Source of the DNA: Toxoplasma gondii ME49
Taxonomy: Eukaryota; Apicomplexa; Conoidasida; Eucoccidiorida; Sarcocystidae
Assembly (NCBI RefSeq): GCF_000006565.2
Contig: NC_031479.1
Location: 5,172,289 to 5,236,288 of the forward strand
Length of the DNA stretch: 64,000 bases
Direction: 5' to 3'
The notes beneath the pieces were generated by a model. The model had not been told where the DNA came from, searched no databases, and saw nothing but the letters and a program-made list of their open reading frames with translations. Both the position numbers and the translations under genes were made by a program. How positions within the stretch are numbered: position 1 is the stretch's first letter; the number at the start of each line of letters is the position of its first letter. Shown here in pieces: positions 60,166 through 64,000 of the stretch.

Positions 60166-61872
60166 TCATTTCAAGGCATTCTCCAAGTTCTTGCTGGCGA
60201 AGTCCCAGTTTACAACATTCCACCATGCTGCACACATATCACAATAACATGCTCACATATAATGAAGTCCAAGTTTCATCACCAAAAAAATAGAACCAAG
60301 GCAGGCCCTGGTGTGAAGAAATCAGAAAAAATTCCCTGGCATCTGAAGTACTGCCGTCTCATCTTCCACTTCCATCCGGATTAAACAGGTTTCAATAGTC
60401 TTCAAGTAAGTGACGAAGACAGCAAAACGTCTTCTTCACAGACAAGGGTGGAGGCTAACGTGCTTCCACTCAAACGGATACCTACGAGTAGCGTCTTTGA
60501 TTTCGGGAAAGTCGAATGGTAGCTATCCGGTCGACGAATGAGTTCACGAATGCAACAGTCGCACTTTTTACTTGACGGTTGAACGCCGCGGTGAGCCGAG
60601 ACTGGAATGCGTGCACGTTGCGGTTAACACACATATGTGATCGCGAGGTCTTGGAACGTCGGAGTTTTCGTGCGGGTGGCAATCTCTACAAGAGTGGCCC
60701 ATATAGTAAGGTCGATGGAGAGGACGAGCAGAGTGAAGCACAGCTGGACTCCCCATTCCTGCTTTACGTCATGCTGAGCACCGGCATCTCCTGGATGGTG
60801 CCTACCTTTGATGTACGCTGGCCTGTCGTTCTTTCTGTCAAGGTAGTAGGCATGCTCCCATACATCACAGCAAAGGAGCGGCACCTTCATCGGCTCCGTT
60901 ATCGGGGTGCCCGCATCATGAGTTTGCTCAATGCCGACCTTCTTGCCTTGTTTGTCCCAAACAAGCCATGCCCAACCTGAGCCAAAGTGGCCAGCGGCAA
61001 CCTTCGAAAACTCGTCCTTAAAGTTCTCAACAGATGTGAATTCCTTCTTGATTTCGTCGAGAAGTCTCCCAGTAGGTTCTCCACCACCACCAGACATTGG
61101 TGGCTTCATGCTGCTGAAGTAGAATGTATGATTCCACACTTGAGCCGCATTATTGAAAATGGCTCCAGTAGACGTACGGATCACCTCTGAGCCGATCGTC
61201 ACACATGCACACACACAGCACACAAACTGTTGGAGCCAGAGAAAGATGTCTTTGAACGCGATAAAGGACAGCTCTACAGTTAAAAGACCTTCACCCTTCG
61301 TCACCTCCTGCATGTCATATAATCTAGCTACGCCGAAAGATCTCCTTCCGTGTCTGAGACCTGATCGCAAAACGTCGTCGGGACATACCTTCTAGAGTCT
61401 TTCCCGCGAAAGCGGTTCCTTCAATGAAGCCTGCACGCAGACGATCCCACAGCGTCACCACCACAGTTTGCACAGTTTCCCAAGATGTAAGCTGGTTCTG
61501 GGTTCCGTATCTCCAACGCGTGAGTGAGATGGGGTTTAAGGGCGCATCGTATCATTTCGAACCTCTCCTGCGGCAGTAATAGTTTCGAGCGCGTGCATTT
61601 CATTCAGTGGCAGAAAAAAGCGACGTTCGCCTCTCGGGAGGAAGGCAACCATCTATTTTGATACTAACAAAAAACAGTACACACGTGAGAGATCCTGCAA
61701 GTCTACAGACGACGAAACATTTTGTCTAGATTACTTTCGATGTGCCCTCACCATTCAGCTTAGCCACGTAGCCTGCATGGTGTTTGCCATGATGGAACTG
61801 AAGTGTCTCCGAGCTGATATGGGGAGCAAGCGCGTCATGCGCGTAGGGGAGCGGGGGCAAAGTGAATACCAT
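60166..61872 (-). CDS. SOD1: Iron superoxide dismutase, cytosolic type
   Basis: Four exons: 61872-61752, 61430-61389, 61186-60806, 60227-60166; 201 residues, the usual length of the short apicomplexan Fe-SOD. Metal ligands are His27 (FHHGKHH), His74 (WNHTFYF), Asp162 and His166 (CDVWEHAYY). Gln70 in NNAAQVWNH and SGWAWLVW mark the Fe type. There is no leader when translation starts at [10 protein letters not shown], consistent with the cytosolic enzyme. The frame is open upstream and reads a hydrophobic stretch ([13 protein letters not shown]) but has no ATG there. All three introns are phase 1. Two match the SOD2 introns in position (before VIRTSTG and before [10 protein letters not shown]); the third, after KLN, is extra. 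Confidence 0.94.
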
Positions 61873-64000
61873 GGCGATTAACAAAAAGAAAACGAGAGCC
61901 GAATAAAGAAACACAATCGGAAATTTGGCAGCTCACACTTGTGCGTGCCCACGTGACAGCGACGCCTGTTGGAGGGTTCGTGACTACAGGCGAAAACTTT
62001 GCGCCACTCAATGGAAGGTTCGCTATAATGTGCAAGCAACCACACACCAAGTTCTTAATATCGCCTTCTCTGTATATCCCAACCATAAATGAACTGCAGC
62101 GCGGTATGCCGCTGAAAAGCCAAGTGTACCGGGCGAAGACAGTGTTGTTAAGGAACCCGCTGTCCATGACGCTGTAACGCGGAACACTGCGACGCGAAAC
62201 ACCGTTGGGCGGCGGTTGTGGGAGCAGACACGCGCCGTCGTCGGAGGAGCGCACACCGTGCACCATTCAAGGGAGGTAGCTTTCGACAAAGTGAATCTGG
62301 ACAACTCAGCTCCTTTATTTGACGCAAGAAGGATGTACTTTTGAGACACAGTAGAACATAACACCCCGGCATCGACTGTCCAGTTGCTCCTGCGCTTCAT
62401 GGCCTGACCTGCACACGGTGCGCAGCACTTCCCTTTCAGTCAAACGGTGTCTCTCCCGAATCGATGAAATGAGCGGCTGTATAGTAAAGTTCTAGCGGTC
62501 TCAGTAGGTTAAATCTCTAGTATTGGTAGGCGTTGACGGTTTACAAGCAGGGTGTTCTGACTCTGCACACGTGAGTCCGCTTGCCGAGTCATTTTTACTC
62601 TTACTGCCGCCTTCGTATGAGCCGCGAAGACGACTGGGCGTGTCCGTTGGTTCAGATTAGGATGTTGTTTTAGTACAGAAGTATCCGCGCGCTGCCGCGG
62701 TCAGTCCCCTCTTAAGCGCGCACTGTCTGAAACTTCTATCTGGAGCAGCGCAGTCATGTTGAGACTGGCGCAGACAAAAAGCATGTTCGGTGTAGGAGGA
62801 GAGTCGGACGAGTTTGTCAAGCGTATTGCGAGACTTTTTGCAATCGAGAGGCTAACGTGTCGAAGTTGCGCTGTCTTCATCTGCAACTTGCACGACCTGC
62901 AGTATGAGAGTTCCCAGAACGCTAATGGCGTTCGCCATGAAGCATACGGTGTGTGGCACTGAAAACACGGCAAACGGCAAGAAATGACGTGCCCAACGAG
63001 TGGAAGTTCATTACGAACATTGCCGGCACGCACTATTATCACACCGAATACGTCGTTACAGAGCTAGTGGTGGTTGGCTCAAAACGCAAAACGAGGCGCT
63101 GAAGAGAAAACAAAGAAGCAAGAAACTGGAGCCATGCACGTCTCGAAGGGCGGCAGAGGTCGACATGCGGGTGCTGACCAACCGCTTTATTTTCACCTGG
63201 TCACTATCCATCGGGAACAACTTTACGGGGGAACTTAGCTGCTAAAGTGTACAGGTGTCATGCTGTCCAGAATCATGAACTTCCGTCAGCGAGTTTTACT
63301 CTGCACTGGGGGGCGCGGTGCAACGATCCAAAATTCCCCCCACCCTGTGGTGCTGTCTCGTGCCCGGGCTCCCCGAGCCCCAGTTGCGCACAATCAGTAC
63401 ATACAAAGCACACGACAGCGAACCCACGCACACAAGTGGAAATCCTGCAGTTGGAACAAGTGGTTTGACGAGGTCTCTGATTCTACGTTTGTCGGCATCG
63501 CCTAAAGCTTTCCTGTTCTTTTACTCTAGGGGGTTAGCACAGGGTCATGATCTTAGCCACGATTGCTGCGTATCTTGACAGCACTTTGCACGGTTTACTT
63601 TTGTGTCTGCGGTTGGTCACGTCCAACAGAACACTGTCTCCTATCTTTCTGGAAGGAGGAGCTCCCACAGAAATGCCTTCGCTTTCCACTACGCAGGTGC
63701 AAGCGACAGTCCACTTCGCCAACCCTCCCTGCACGCTAGTGTGTGATCCGCGTGTTTGCGTGGCTTGATAAAAACCTGTGCTGAGAATTGGGTGTAGGGT
63801 TTGTTGAACGGCCTATTCGGTTATAATTCATGTGTAGCCGTGTACAGTGCAGCTACGCCAGAGACTGTGTTTAGCCTTTGTCTCCAGGACAGCACTCGCG
63901 CAGCGCGGTTGGCGCCACCGGCGAGTTTTGTCTCAATCGAAAATTCGCAATCCTTTTGATCTGCGACGCAGAAAACCCCTGAGGCTGAAGGGTTATGTAG
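61873..64000. other. Right-end region without recognised gene
   Basis: About 2.1 kb containing the SOD1 promoter and 5' UTR. Several frames of 60-125 codons occur on both strands, none with a domain. A gene may start beyond the window. Confidence 0.5.

Overview
The window looks like nuclear chromosomal DNA of a cyst-forming coccidian of the Toxoplasma / Hammondia / Neospora group. Reasons: GC-rich genes with many introns of 0.1-1.3 kb, (TA)n-rich introns, two apicomplexan-type iron superoxide dismutases, and a single-exon secreted protein with an RRL (TEXEL-type) processing site and WGAGACG-type promoter elements. The combination of SODs with a GRA45-like gene fits, from memory, the alpha-tubulin side of T. 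gondii chromosome XI. The exact species cannot be fixed by eye. No rRNA, tRNA, CRISPR, prophage or transposon was recognised.

Layout, left to right. 0.1-4.8 kb (-): WW/FF-domain transcription-splicing factor (TCERG1/CA150-like), whose 3' end runs off the window. 6.9-8.2 kb (+): Fe-SOD with an organelle-type leader. 10.5-14.8 kb (-): membrane-anchored RHG histidine phosphatase. 16.6-18.9 kb (+): Mediator subunit MED6. 19.7-28.1 kb (-): SAC1-type phosphoinositide phosphatase, 11 exons. 31.3-33.9 kb (+): gene of unknown function ending in a DUF3006-like domain, 5' part unresolved. 34.3-36.4 kb (+): dynactin p62 (DCTN4). 38.5-39.7 kb (-): GRA45-like secreted protein. 40.7-41.0 kb (+): 86-residue membrane protein. 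42.2-45.3 kb (-): 873-residue polytopic membrane protein. 46.2-47.4 kb (+): Rab geranylgeranyltransferase beta. 47.9-49.8 kb (-): MFS transporter. 50.2-51.4 kb (+): secreted coiled-coil protein built from eight small exons separated by introns of only 56-61 bp. 54.5-58.7 kb (+): RecQ helicase. 60.2-61.9 kb (-): cytosolic-type Fe-SOD.

The genes do not form one pathway. Themes are gene expression (TCERG1-like, MED6), membrane traffic and lipid signalling (SAC1, RabGGTB, dynactin), oxidant defence (two SODs), genome maintenance (RecQ) and probable secreted host-interface proteins (GRA45-like, the coiled-coil protein). Exon models were built by hand from splice sites, reading-phase agreement and family conservation. 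They are predictions without transcript support.

The left part (to about 36.4 kb, apart from the SOD2 neighbourhood) is studded with (TA)n tracts and an imperfect palindrome, GGTGTAYRTACACC, that occurs in introns, spacers and even coding exons. In the right part the palindrome was not found in recognisable form.
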